Shown: piece by piece, positions 7,866-16,636 of the stretch
Position numbering within the stretch: position 1 is the stretch's first letter
Layout: every line of letters starts with the position of its first letter
NCBI GenBank assembly: GCA_001799895.1
Contig: MGUI01000014.1
Location: 1 to 64,000, forward strand
Direction: 5' to 3'
DNA length: 64,000 bases
Source of the DNA: Elusimicrobia bacterium GWD2_63_28
Lineage (GTDB): Bacteria > Elusimicrobiota > Elusimicrobia > Elusimicrobiales > UBA9959
Translations under genes and position numbers: made by a program
The notes under the pieces: generated by a model
What the model was told of the DNA's origin: nothing
What the model saw: only the letters and a program-made list of their open reading frames with translations
Database searches by the model: none

Positions 7866-8966
7866 ATGAAAAAATGGCAGGTACTGGCGGCCGCGCTGCT
7901 GTTCGCCCTGGCGGGCGGGCTGAAGCTGCTGCAGCACAGGCGGGCCGCCGGCCAGGGCGAACTGCCGCCGGTACACGTGCTGCCCGGCGGGCAGCTGCTG
8001 CCCGAGGACACTACCCAGTATTATATCCCCGAGGAATTCCTGGCCGTGCCGCCCAAGTCAGGCGCGCCCGATACCTACGGCGCGCTGCCCACCATCAAGA
8101 ACGAGATCTACGACCGGGGCCCCTGCTCCGGCGGTTCGCTCAACGAGATACTGTCCTCGCACGGCAGGACCTGGGGTTACGAGGCCCGCCACGCCGCGTT
8201 CAGCGGCGAGGAAACCATGGAGGTCTACGGCCTGCTTGAGCGCTACCTGGCCTGCGTCGCCCTGTCCCGCCGCTCGCCGGGCTACTGCGATTACCTGCCC
8301 GCCCAGAGCCGCGGCGGGGACCTGAAGATAGGGCGCTTCGAAAGCCCGAACTACAAGTGCCGGGAGAATTACATGAACGTCTCCTTCCCGGCCTTCGCCG
8401 CCGGGCGGGAAAAATCGGAGACGGCCTGCCGCATACTGCTCTCCGGGCAGAGCATGAACGAGGGCAGGCAGGTCTCCGGCCAGGATTTCTGCGCCGCGGC
8501 GGCCAAGGGGATGGAGAACATCTGCGCAAGCGCCTCCGCTTCCCTTAGCGCCGAGCGGATGCGGGAATGCCGCCGCTTCCTGCCCGCGTCCGCAGACGAC
8601 TGCGGCTCCGATAAAAACTGCCTGGACCGGCTCGCCATTTACGGCGCCATGAAGGCCGGCGACGCAGCCGCCTGCCCCGCGGATTACCGCGGGCTCTGCG
8701 GCGCCTTCCTGGCGGAGAAAGAAGGCGCCTGCGCCGTTATCCTGGTGCGGCTCGAAACCGTTTACTGCGACTACCTGGCGAAGGCCAGGAAGAAGGGGCG
8801 CGGCTACGCCGGCTATTCCCCCGAGGAAGTCAAAGAGGCCATCCGGCTGGAAGCCGAAGCGCAGGCCGATAAAGAAAAGAACGAGGCCGAGGCCAGGCGG
8901 CTGACCGAAGAGGTCAACCGCCGCGCCAGGAAAATGCTGGGCAAGCCGGGGGCGGAACCAAAGTGA
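7866..8966 (+). CDS. Cys-rich exported protein, hxsB-linked family, copy 1
   Basis: A 366-residue protein with an N-terminal signal or anchor (KKWQVLAAALLFALAGG), about 14 Cys in the exported part, and a charged helical C-terminal tail. Its paralogue at 24333 shares length, Cys spacing and the motifs CxGGS, SHG(R/K)xWGY, DFCAAAAKG, CPA...LC, AGY(S/T)xxE and VNxRxRK(M/L)xGK. Both copies follow an hxsB gene, and in the second locus the copy sits directly before the His-Xaa-Ser precursor. I recognise no named family. An extracytoplasmic partner, carrier or receptor of the mature peptide is the simplest guess. Confidence 0.7.
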   Translation: MKKWQVLAAALLFALAGGLKLLQHRRAAGQGELPPVHVLPGGQLLPEDTTQYYIPEEFLAVPPKSGAPDTYGALPTIKNEIYDRGPCSGGSLNEILSSHGRTWGYEARHAAFSGEETMEVYGLLERYLACVALSRRSPGYCDYLPAQSRGGDLKIGRFESPNYKCRENYMNVSFPAFAAGREKSETACRILLSGQSMNEGRQVSGQDFCAAAAKGMENICASASASLSAERMRECRRFLPASADDCGSDKNCLDRLAIYGAMKAGDAAACPADYRGLCGAFLAEKEGACAVILVRLETVYCDYLAKARKKGRGYAGYSPEEVKEAIRLEAEAQADKEKNEAEARRLTEEVNRRARKMLGKPGAEPK

Positions 8967-9880
8967 AACGCATAGACCTCAAGATCGGCTTCAACTGCAA
9001 TAACTTCTGCGATTTCTGCGCGCAGGGCGGCAAGCGCTCGCGCGTCGGCCGCAAGAGTTTCGCCGAGATAAAGAAGACGCTCGCCCGCGCCAGGAAGGAA
9101 GGGGCGACCGGCGCCGTGTTCACCGGCGGCGAACCCACGCTGCACCCCGACCTGCTGGCCTCGGTGCGCGCCGCGCGCGGCATGGGCTACGAGAGCGTGC
9201 AGATCCAGACCAACGGCCGCCGCTTCGCCTATTACGATTACTGCCTGGAGCTGAAGAAGGCCGGCGTCACCGAGATGGGGCCGTCGCTGCACGGCTCAAA
9301 GGCGGAGATCCACGAGGCGCTCACCCGCGCGCCCGGCAGCTTTAAAGAGGTGGTGCAGGGCATCCTCAACTGCAAGAAGCTCGGCATGTACGTGCTGACC
9401 AATTCCGTCATAACCTCCGTGAATTACAAGGACCTGCCGGAGCTGGCCCGCCTGCTGGTGCATTTGAAGGTCAACCAGTTCCAGTTCGCCTACGTGCACC
9501 TGGTGGGCTCGGCGTGGGACAACCGCAAGACGCTGGCCCCGAAGAAGACCGCCGTGATGCCCTACCTGCGCCGCGCGCTGGCCGTGGGCCTCAAGAGCGG
9601 CACGGCCTGCTATACCGAGGCCATCCCGTTCTGCCTGATGAAGGGCTATGAGCAATGCGTGGCCGAGAGCGTCATTCCCGAGGGGCCGGTGGCCGACGCT
9701 GATTTTTACATAGAGAACTACGGGGATTACCGCCGCGGCGAGGGCAAGGCCAAGCGCCCGGAATGCCGGCCCTGCCGCTGGTTCGCCGCCTGCGAGGGCC
9801 CCTGGCGCGAGTACCCCGGCCTTTACGGCTGGGATGAATTTAAACCGGTGAAGGGGAAAAAAGTCCCGGCCCCCCGCTGA
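8963..9880 (+). CDS. Small radical SAM enzyme with C-terminal Cys cluster
   Basis: A 305-residue protein with C12NNFC16DFC19, FTGGEPTLHPD (GGE motif) and IQTNGRRF. The C-terminus CRPCRWFAACEG...YGWDEFKPV carries a C-x2-C-x5-C-x-G motif followed by Y...YGW. The same ending occurs in the enzymes at 9901, 11981, 12907 and 29810. It overlaps the Cys-rich gene by 4 nt, so it belongs to the Hxs operon. Probably a peptide- or small-molecule-modifying enzyme; substrate unknown. Confidence 0.85.
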   Translation: MKRIDLKIGFNCNNFCDFCAQGGKRSRVGRKSFAEIKKTLARARKEGATGAVFTGGEPTLHPDLLASVRAARGMGYESVQIQTNGRRFAYYDYCLELKKAGVTEMGPSLHGSKAEIHEALTRAPGSFKEVVQGILNCKKLGMYVLTNSVITSVNYKDLPELARLLVHLKVNQFQFAYVHLVGSAWDNRKTLAPKKTAVMPYLRRALAVGLKSGTACYTEAIPFCLMKGYEQCVAESVIPEGPVADADFYIENYGDYRRGEGKAKRPECRPCRWFAACEGPWREYPGLYGWDEFKPVKGKKVPAPR

Positions 9881-9900
9881 GCCGGCGCCGCCCTTTTACT

Positions 9901-10794
9901 ATGCCCGATATCCCGGTCTGGAACAAATGCGACAACCGGTGCGTGATGTGCACCAACGAGCCGGCCTTCGCCCTGCAGGCCGCGGCGCATTACGGGCTCG
10001 CCAACCAGGTGCGCAAGCTGGAGCGCTGGCTCAAGGGGCTGGGACCCGTTTACCTCAAGAACCCCGGCCGCGCCGGCTTCGTCAGCCTCACCGGAGGCGA
10101 GCCCACGCTGCACCCTGACTTCTTCAAGCTGCTGGCCTATTTCCGGCTCCGGCTGCCGGGAGTGCCCATCACCCTGCTGTCCAACGGCCGCCGCTTCGGG
10201 AACCGCGCCTTCGCCGAAAAATTCTGCGCCGCGGCGCGCCCGCCTTTTTCAGTGGCGGTGGCGCTGCACGGGCCGTCGGCGCGGCTGCACGACGCCGTGA
10301 GCGGCGTGAAGGGCAGCTTCGCCCAGACCGCCGCCGGCTTCAGGAATTTGCTGGCCCTGCCCGGCGCGCCCTTCCTGGAGATCAGGCTGGTGCTGCACCG
10401 CAGGAACATCGCCGCGCTGGACAAGACGCTGGGCTTCCTGCTCCGGGAGTTCCCGGACACCAACAGGTACCGCGTGACGGCCATCCATTACGAGATCGAG
10501 GGCATGTCGCTGGCCAACCACAGGAAACTGGCGCTGAAACTGTCCGCCTCCGCCGCCAAGCTGGGCGAGTGCCTGCCGCAGATAAAGCGCTTCGCGGATT
10601 TCCGCCTCTACCATTTCCCGCTCTGCGTCGTGCGCAAAGAGCTGCGGCCGCTCTGCCGCGTGACCCTGCCGCCGGAAGACAGGGTTTACCCGGCGCACAA
10701 ATGCGGGCGCTGCGCCGCCCGCAAGAGCTGCCTGGGCCTGATGGCCGAGTACCGGAAATTTTTCGGGGACGCCGAGCTGAAGCCGCTTAAATGA
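9901..10794 (+). CDS. HxsC-like radical SAM enzyme
   Basis: A 297-residue protein with a WNKCDNRCVMC site (CxxxCxxC, about residues 9-16), SLTGGEPTLHPDFF, TLLSNGRRF, an HYEIEGM stretch, FPLCVV, and a C-terminal CGRCAARKSCLG...FGDAELKPL. This order (CxNRCxMC, LTGGEPTL, NGRxF, xxxEGM/GLE, LCVL, CxxC...C) resembles HxsC, the second maturase of His-Xaa-Ser systems, which normally lies next to hxsB. The start is 20 nt after the previous gene. The HxsC label rests on remembered motifs and should be tested against the family model. Confidence 0.6.
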   Translation: MPDIPVWNKCDNRCVMCTNEPAFALQAAAHYGLANQVRKLERWLKGLGPVYLKNPGRAGFVSLTGGEPTLHPDFFKLLAYFRLRLPGVPITLLSNGRRFGNRAFAEKFCAAARPPFSVAVALHGPSARLHDAVSGVKGSFAQTAAGFRNLLALPGAPFLEIRLVLHRRNIAALDKTLGFLLREFPDTNRYRVTAIHYEIEGMSLANHRKLALKLSASAAKLGECLPQIKRFADFRLYHFPLCVVRKELRPLCRVTLPPEDRVYPAHKCGRCAARKSCLGLMAEYRKFFGDAELKPLK

Positions 10795-11942
10795 AAAACC
10801 TCTCCCTGCTTTTCCTCGCCGCTTTCACCGCCTGGGCCGTAGCCGTGGTGGGCAAGGACCTGGCCACGCGCAAGATCCCCAACGCCAGCATAAAGACCGG
10901 CCTGCAGCTGCTGGCCGCCGCGCTGCTGGTGTTCGGCGCCTATACCTGGCTGGGCTACTACGGCCGCGTCCAGAGTTTTTTGAACCTGAATTTTTACTGG
11001 CTGCTCTGCCTGCACCTTTTCTGGACTATCCTGGCCGGGGTGCTGCTCTGGTACGCCGAGATCTGGCCGGCGGGTGACGCCAAGTTCTTCATTCTGGTCT
11101 CGGCCGCGCTGCCGCTGGCCAACCCCTACCTGAAGAATTTCCCGTCCTTCCTGTTCCTCAGCCTGCTGATAAACATCTTCGTGGCCGCCGCTTTCTGGGC
11201 CGTGGGCTCCCACATCGCCTCGGGCTTCGCCTCCGCCTCGCCTTCTGATTTCTTCGCCGAGATGTGGCGGGACGTGAAGAACCGGCTCGGCAGCCTGGCC
11301 GCCGGCAGCGGCAAGCTGGCCGCCGGCGCCTACGTGCTGAACCTGGGTTTCCTGTTCCTGCTGCAGCAGGTCATGTCGATGGAGGCCCGCGGCTTCCTCA
11401 GCCGCTTCTTCTCCCGGGCGGACCTGCTCTTCTTCTTCCTGTTCATACTCTGGGACAAGGTGGGCGAGGTCTTCCGCAGCCGCCGCTGGGTCATCGTTAC
11501 CGCCGTCTGCTACCTGCTGTATTTCTTCCTGGGCTACTTCCTGTTCCGCGAGCGCCTCTGGCTGCTGCTGACGGCGGCCGTGACCAACGTCATAAAATTC
11601 AGCCTGCTGCTTTTCGCCGGCCGCTTCATGCTGGAGTTCCTGATGGAGCGCAAGGATACCGTCTGCCTGACGGCCGCGGAGCTGGAGCCGGGCGTGGTAT
11701 TGACCTCCAAGGCCGCGCGCGAGTTCAAGGCCAACCCGGTCTTCGACGGTCTGTTCGACGACTGTTTCAAGGACGGCCTTACCGCTGAGCAAACGGACGC
11801 CGTCAAAGACTGGCTGAAGAAGCTGCCTGTGCGGGACCCGAAAGTGGAAACGGTGCGGGGCCGACCCTTCGCCCTGTGGATCTTCGCGGGCGCCGCCCTG
11901 CTGCTGGCGCTGGACCGCAACATCGCCGGGCTATTGAAGTAG
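10791..11942 (+). CDS. Prepilin-peptidase-like (A24) membrane protein
   Basis: A 383-residue protein with about eight hydrophobic segments in its first ~290 residues. Two aspartates match the A24 aspartic prepilin peptidases. D23 lies in KDLATRKIPN at the end of the first span (the DxxxRxIPN motif), and D96 lies in AGDAKFF (the GD-x-K motif). The N-terminal methylase-type Cys domain is absent, as in CpaA/FlaK-type enzymes. About 90 soluble residues form the C-terminus. It overlaps the HxsC-like gene by 4 nt, and no pilin genes are nearby. It may process a peptide leader in this operon. Confidence 0.7.
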   Translation: MKNLSLLFLAAFTAWAVAVVGKDLATRKIPNASIKTGLQLLAAALLVFGAYTWLGYYGRVQSFLNLNFYWLLCLHLFWTILAGVLLWYAEIWPAGDAKFFILVSAALPLANPYLKNFPSFLFLSLLINIFVAAAFWAVGSHIASGFASASPSDFFAEMWRDVKNRLGSLAAGSGKLAAGAYVLNLGFLFLLQQVMSMEARGFLSRFFSRADLLFFFLFILWDKVGEVFRSRRWVIVTAVCYLLYFFLGYFLFRERLWLLLTAAVTNVIKFSLLLFAGRFMLEFLMERKDTVCLTAAELEPGVVLTSKAAREFKANPVFDGLFDDCFKDGLTAEQTDAVKDWLKKLPVRDPKVETVRGRPFALWIFAGAALLLALDRNIAGLLK

Positions 11943-11980
11943 ATTTTTATACGCGGAAATATCGCCGTCTTGCTTTTGGT

Positions 11981-12910
11981 ATGAAAGAAGAGAAGAAACT
12001 CAAGATCGTGCTGTTCACGGGGTACGCGTGCAATAACAATTGCGCGTTCTGCATCGACGCCGACAAGCGCGCCTTCCCGCAGAAGACCACCGCCGAGCTG
12101 CTGCGCGAGACCGCGCGCGCCAGCCGCAAGGGCGCCTACATACTCGAGATCATCGGCGGGGAGGCCACCATCCGCCCCGACTTCACGCGCGTTGTGGCGG
12201 CCGCCAAGGCGCTGGGCATCCCGCAGGTGGCCTGCGCCACCAACGGCCGCGTCTTCGCCGATCCCGCCGCCGCCCGCCGCATAGCCCGCTCCGGCATAGA
12301 CTCCCTCATCTTCTCCGTCCACGGCCCCGACGCCCGCACGCACGACGCCCTCACCCGCGCCCCCGGCAGCTTCGCGCAGCTGAAGAAGGGGCTCGCCAAC
12401 CTGCGAGCCCTCGGCTTTAAAAGGATCAGCGGCAATACCACGGTGGTGAAGCAGAACCTGGCCGCCCTGCCCGCGCTGGCGAAGTTCTATATCAGGAACC
12501 GGATAAACAACGTGGAATACATCTTCGTGGACCCCAACTACGGCGGGGCGAAGAACGATTTTGAAAAGCTGGTCCCCCGCATCGCCAAGGCCGCGCCGGC
12601 CATGCGCCGGGCCCTGGCGCTGGGCCGCGCCGCCGGCCTGGACCAGTGGAAGGCCCGCTACGTGCCGCTCTGCCATTTCAAAGATTGCCTGGACCAGATC
12701 AGCGAGATCAACGAGCGCGAGATCTTCTTCACCGAGCACTGGGCGCCGGATTTCGTCAACAAGGACGCCATCGCCTCGCGCGCGGCGGTGGGGCGCCGCA
12801 AGACGGCCCGCTGCCGCGGCTGCCTGCTGTACGCCTCCTGCGAGGGGCTCTGGACCGAGTACCTGAAGAACTACGGCGACGCCGAACTGAAGCCGTTGAG
12901 GGCCCTATGA
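11981..12910 (+). CDS. Small radical SAM enzyme
   Basis: A 309-residue protein with C17NNNC21AFC24, IIGGEATIRPDF (GGE motif with Ala in place of Pro) and FSVHGPDARTHDALT. The C-terminus CRGCLLYASCEG...YGDAELKPL is the same Cys ending as in the 8963 and 9901 enzymes. An in-frame upstream ATG at 11876 lies within the previous gene; I prefer ATG 11981, 38 nt after that gene's stop, because it begins the conserved domain. It overlaps the next gene by 4 nt. Confidence 0.85.
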   Translation: MKEEKKLKIVLFTGYACNNNCAFCIDADKRAFPQKTTAELLRETARASRKGAYILEIIGGEATIRPDFTRVVAAAKALGIPQVACATNGRVFADPAAARRIARSGIDSLIFSVHGPDARTHDALTRAPGSFAQLKKGLANLRALGFKRISGNTTVVKQNLAALPALAKFYIRNRINNVEYIFVDPNYGGAKNDFEKLVPRIAKAAPAMRRALALGRAAGLDQWKARYVPLCHFKDCLDQISEINEREIFFTEHWAPDFVNKDAIASRAAVGRRKTARCRGCLLYASCEGLWTEYLKNYGDAELKPLRAL

Positions 12911-14100
12911 CGAAGAACGCTTCCGGCAAATGCTACGAGCTGATCCTCAACTACAACTGCAACGCGCGCTGCGAATTCTGCTCGCAGGGGGATTTCGACA
13001 AGTCGCTCAACGCCCCGTTCGCCGACATAGCCCGCAACGTTTACACCGCCTGGAAGGACGGCTACCGCCGCCTCGGCCTCACAGGGGGCGAGCCGCTGAT
13101 CCGGCCGGATATCCTGAAGGTCATCGCCCTCGGCAAGTCGGTGGGCTTCCGCTTCATCCGCGTGCAGACCAACGGCATAAAGCTGGCGGATCCCGTTTTC
13201 TGCCGCGCCCTGGTGAAGGCCGGCCTAACCTTCTGCAAGTTCTCGTTCACCACTGACAGGGCTCCGGACCACGACGCGCTGGTGGGCGTGCCTGGCGCCC
13301 TGAAGAAAGCGCTGGCCGGCCTGGACCATCTCCGCAAATTAAAGATACGACTCGGCACCAATATCCTGGTCAACAAACGCAACTACAAGCGCCTGCCTGA
13401 GATCATAAAATTCTATCTGGACCGCGGCATAACCAACTTCGTCATCATCTACCCGGTCTACAACGGCGCCATGGCCGCCAACGCCAAAAAGCTCGGCGTG
13501 AGCCTGCGGGACTGCGAGCCGCGCTTCGACGCGGCGGTGAAAGTCATGGAGGCCGCCGGCCTGCCGGGAGAGATCCTTTTCCTTAATACCCCGCCCTGTT
13601 TCCTGCGGGGGCGCGAGGCGCTGGCCATCGGCCTGGACCTGTTCAATACGCTGGTGACCGACCCGCTGGGCGGGCGCACGGACCTGGACGCCAACGCCGC
13701 CGCCGCCAAGGTGAAGGGGCCGCCGTGCCGGAGCTGTGCGCTTAACGGCAAATGCCGGGGGGCCGACGCGCATTATATAGAGAATTTCGGCTGGGCCGGC
13801 TTCGTGCCGGTCAAGAAAGCGGGCGCGGCAAAAGAAACGGCCGCGGCCGGGCGCGTTTATTTTTCCGACAATGAGCGCTGCCTCGTGGAGATACTGCGCC
13901 GCCAGCCGGGAGCCTCCACCAGGCAGGTGCTCGCGCTCTCTAAAAAGATAGTCCTCTGCCGGGACTGCTCCGACGGCAACGCGGTCATGACCGCGGCCGC
14001 CAGCCTTACGGCCAAGGGCCTGGTGAAGAGCTCCTTCGGCGGCGGCGTCTACCGCTGGTCGCTCGCCAGGCCGTACGGGGAAATAAAGGAAGGGCTTTGA
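12907..14100 (+). CDS. Radical SAM enzyme with C-terminal DCSDGN winged-helix-like domain
   Basis: A 397-residue protein. The radical SAM core has C18NARC22EFC25, LTGGEPLIRPD and VQTNGIKL. An auxiliary CRSCALNGKCRG...FGWAGFVPV lies about 277-306. An extra ~75-residue C-terminal domain begins at NERCLVEILRR. It contains LCRDCSDGNAV and ends FGGGVYRWSL, with the look of a small winged helix carrying two Cys. The enzyme at 29810 has the same two-part design. The start ATG at 12907 overlaps the previous stop. The added domain could recognise a leader or a partner protein. Confidence 0.85.
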   Translation: MTKNASGKCYELILNYNCNARCEFCSQGDFDKSLNAPFADIARNVYTAWKDGYRRLGLTGGEPLIRPDILKVIALGKSVGFRFIRVQTNGIKLADPVFCRALVKAGLTFCKFSFTTDRAPDHDALVGVPGALKKALAGLDHLRKLKIRLGTNILVNKRNYKRLPEIIKFYLDRGITNFVIIYPVYNGAMAANAKKLGVSLRDCEPRFDAAVKVMEAAGLPGEILFLNTPPCFLRGREALAIGLDLFNTLVTDPLGGRTDLDANAAAAKVKGPPCRSCALNGKCRGADAHYIENFGWAGFVPVKKAGAAKETAAAGRVYFSDNERCLVEILRRQPGASTRQVLALSKKIVLCRDCSDGNAVMTAAASLTAKGLVKSSFGGGVYRWSLARPYGEIKEGL

Positions 14101-14107
14101 CGCCGCT

Positions 14108-14980
14108 ATGAGAATAAAGGTCGGGATCAAATCGCTCGAAGAGGCCGGGTATTTCCTGCGCAACGGCGCGGACGAGGTCTACTTCGGCCTGAAGATGGTG
14201 CCCAGTCACAACGCCTCCTTCGCCGACGAGGAGCAGATCGTGCCGGTGATCAGGCTGGCCAGGCGCCTGCGCAAGAAATCGCTGCTGGCGCTCAACGAGA
14301 TCTACCAGCCCGAAAAATATCCCTTCATCCTGGACCACGCGCGCCGCATGACGGACCAGGGGCTCGACGGCATCATCGTCTGCGACCCGGCGCTGCTGGA
14401 GTATTTCAAGGCCAAACGTTTCTCCACCTATTTCGTCTCCAGCGTGGTCAGCGCCTGCTTCAATTCCCAGGCCATGGAATTCTACAGGGAGCTGGGCGTG
14501 CGGCGCGTCACGCTGCACAACCAGGTCATGCCGTCGGAGGCGAAGAAGATGATGAAGGCCGCCTCCGGCATGGAAACGGCGATCTTCGTGCCCTCCGTCT
14601 TCAGGATGGAGAACATCGTGCCCTTCTGCTTCTTCATGTACCCGGATTCGCAGGGCATGTACGGCATGTGCCACCACGCCTGCACGCTGAAGTATAAATG
14701 CGGGCGGCGCGACTTCGCCCAGCCCTCGGCCAACCTCTACGAGCAGGCGCATTTTCTTTACGACTTCCACAAACTGGGCGTGGACTGGCTGAAAGTTCCG
14801 CGGCAGCTGAACACCCCCAAGCTGGTGGCCGAATTCACCATAACCAAGTTCCTCAACGGCCTGCTCGAAAAGGGCCTGGACCGGGACACCTTTGCCGTCG
14901 CGCTGGCGGAACTTATAGAAAGAGTGGATATGAACAAATATGGAAAAAGCTTTGATCTTAAGCCCTTCCCTAAGGGCTAA
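14108..14980 (+). CDS. U32-family (UbiU-like) Fe-S protein, copy 1
   Basis: A 290-residue protein with the U32 beta-barrel start (KVGIKSLEEAGYFLRNGADEVYFG), the LNEIY strand, GLDGIIVCDPALLEYF and LGVRRVTLHNQV. Cys clusters near CFFMYP and MCHHACTLKYKC resemble the [4Fe-4S]-ligating Cys of UbiU/UbiV. Some U32 proteins are collagenase-like or RNA-modifying; UbiU/UbiV do O2-independent hydroxylation. It is the first of three consecutive U32 genes between radical SAM genes, and the 15760 gene is a close paralogue. The activity is inferred. Confidence 0.8.
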   Translation: MRIKVGIKSLEEAGYFLRNGADEVYFGLKMVPSHNASFADEEQIVPVIRLARRLRKKSLLALNEIYQPEKYPFILDHARRMTDQGLDGIIVCDPALLEYFKAKRFSTYFVSSVVSACFNSQAMEFYRELGVRRVTLHNQVMPSEAKKMMKAASGMETAIFVPSVFRMENIVPFCFFMYPDSQGMYGMCHHACTLKYKCGRRDFAQPSANLYEQAHFLYDFHKLGVDWLKVPRQLNTPKLVAEFTITKFLNGLLEKGLDRDTFAVALAELIERVDMNKYGKSFDLKPFPKG

Positions 14981-15758
14981 ATACGGCGCCGCGGCGCTGA
15001 AAAAATACGACACGGTCTGCCTGGGCGACGAGTTCTGCATACACAAGCAGCCCTCCTTCGCCGACCTCGCGGCCGTCAAGAAACTCACCGGCAAAACGCC
15101 GGTGCTCGTGAGCACCCTCCTAACCGAGCCCGCCCTGGAGCGCTGGGCCGCGCTGCTGGCGGAGTGCGCGAAAAAAGAGCCGGGCGCGGAGATCGTGGTC
15201 AACGACCTGGGGCTGCTGCACTTCATAAACAAGAAATACCGCGGGCGGTTCAGGGTGACGCTGGGGCGCCTGATGACCTATTTCTTCGACCGCAAGAAGA
15301 TGCTGGCCCCCGGCTCGGAGGCCGGGCTGGGCCTGGAGGGCGAGAGGCCGGAGACCTGGGAGAGCGGCATCGACGTGACGCCGGTGGACTACCTCAAGGG
15401 CTTCCTGAAGCGCTACGCCGTGGGGCGGGTGGAGACCGACAACGAGCACCTGCTGCGGAAATACGCCGACAATACGGACGTGAAGATCTCCTTCCATTAC
15501 CCGCTGAGCCTGATGGCCCTGACGCGCTTCTGCCCCTTCAAAGGCGGGCTTACCCTTGACTGCAAGGCCCCCTGCGGGGAACGCCTGCTGAAGCTTTCCA
15601 GCCGGCACCTGGATTACCCGCTCTATTCCAAAGGCAACGCCTATTTCGTAAAGAACAAGCTGGTGAAACATCCCAGGGTGGACCGGGCCGTCTTCACGCC
15701 CAGCGTGAACAGCCCGGGCTTCAAGATGGCCATAAACGAGGGGTCTATACGGGGCTGA
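14940..15758 (+). CDS. U32-like (UbiV-like) protein
   Basis: A 272-residue, more divergent U32-type protein. It has a TPVLVSTLLTEPALERW strand, VVNDLGLLHFI, GRLMTYFFDRKKM, YPLSLMALTRFCPF and a Cys group (FCPF...DCKAPCG) about 197-215 that could ligate an Fe-S cluster. It overlaps the preceding U32 gene by 41 nt and sits 1 nt before the next, which suggests the products form a complex as UbiU-UbiV do. LGRLMTYF at mid-protein is typical of the UbiV-type branch. Substrate unknown. Confidence 0.7.
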   Translation: MEKALILSPSLRAKYGAAALKKYDTVCLGDEFCIHKQPSFADLAAVKKLTGKTPVLVSTLLTEPALERWAALLAECAKKEPGAEIVVNDLGLLHFINKKYRGRFRVTLGRLMTYFFDRKKMLAPGSEAGLGLEGERPETWESGIDVTPVDYLKGFLKRYAVGRVETDNEHLLRKYADNTDVKISFHYPLSLMALTRFCPFKGGLTLDCKAPCGERLLKLSSRHLDYPLYSKGNAYFVKNKLVKHPRVDRAVFTPSVNSPGFKMAINEGSIRG

Positions 15759-15759
15759 G

Positions 15760-16635
15760 ATGCGCATAACCATAGGCGTCAAATCTTCCGAAGAGGCCGG
15801 GTATTTCCTGCGCAACGGCGCGGACGAGATCTATTTCAGCCTCAGCGCGGCGCGCGGTCACCGTACCGCCGCCTTCTCGTCCGAGGCGGACCTGATCGCC
15901 GCGATCAGGCTGGCCCGGCGGCTGCGCAGGAAGACCATGCTTGCCCTGAACGCGGTTTACCCGCGGGAAAATTACCCGGCCATCCTGGACCACGCCCGCC
16001 GCCTGACCGACAAGGGGCTGGACGGTGTCATCGTGCGCGACCCGGCGCTGCTGGAATATTTCGCCGACCACGACTACCGGCCTTACCTGGTGGCCAGCGT
16101 GCTGTGCGCCTGCTTCAACTCCCAAACCATGGAATTTTACCGGGACCTGGGCGTGCGCCGCTTCACGCTCAACAGCCAGGTCATGCCGGCCGACGCCGCC
16201 AGGATGATGGCGGCGCTGCCCGGGGTGGAAACGGTGATCTTCGTGCCCTGCCTGTGCCTCGAGGCCAACATAGAGCCCTACTGCTTTTTCCCCTACCCCG
16301 GCGGCCCCAGCGGCGCCTGCCTGCATGCCTGCACGCTCAGGTACAAATGCGGCGCCAACGCCTTCCGCATGGTAGACACGAACCTCTATTACCAGGCCGA
16401 CCTCCTGTATGATTTCCACAAGCTGGGCGTAGAGTGGCTGAAGGTCTCGAGACAGCCGAACACCCCCAAGCTGATGGCCGAATTCAAGGTGGCCGTTTTC
16501 CTGAACCGCCTGCTGGAGCGGGGGCTGGGCAGGGCAGCCTTCGCCGCGAGCGTGGTCGAATTGATCGAAAGGCTGGACATGAACAAATTCGGGCCGAGCT
16601 ACGACTTCAAACCTTTCCCGGGGAGCGCGCGCTAA
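15760..16635 (+). CDS. U32-family (UbiU-like) Fe-S protein, copy 2
   Basis: A 291-residue paralogue of the 14108 protein. It shares the start (SSEEAGYFLRNGADEIYF), GLDGVIVRDPALLEYF, LGVRRFTLNSQV, the Cys motif CLHACTLRYKC and the end DMNKFGPSYDFKPFPG. Retention of both copies flanking the UbiV-like gene suggests two alternative heterodimers, or two positions hydroxylated on the product. The start ATG at 15760 follows the previous stop by 1 nt. Confidence 0.8.
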   Translation: MRITIGVKSSEEAGYFLRNGADEIYFSLSAARGHRTAAFSSEADLIAAIRLARRLRRKTMLALNAVYPRENYPAILDHARRLTDKGLDGVIVRDPALLEYFADHDYRPYLVASVLCACFNSQTMEFYRDLGVRRFTLNSQVMPADAARMMAALPGVETVIFVPCLCLEANIEPYCFFPYPGGPSGACLHACTLRYKCGANAFRMVDTNLYYQADLLYDFHKLGVEWLKVSRQPNTPKLMAEFKVAVFLNRLLERGLGRAAFAASVVELIERLDMNKFGPSYDFKPFPGSAR

Positions 16636-16636
16636 A

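Noticed and set aside
11876-11980. Earlier in-frame start of the radical SAM gene
   Set aside because: The added residues come from the prepilin-peptidase gene in another frame and lack similarity to the family; ATG 11981 starts the conserved domain.
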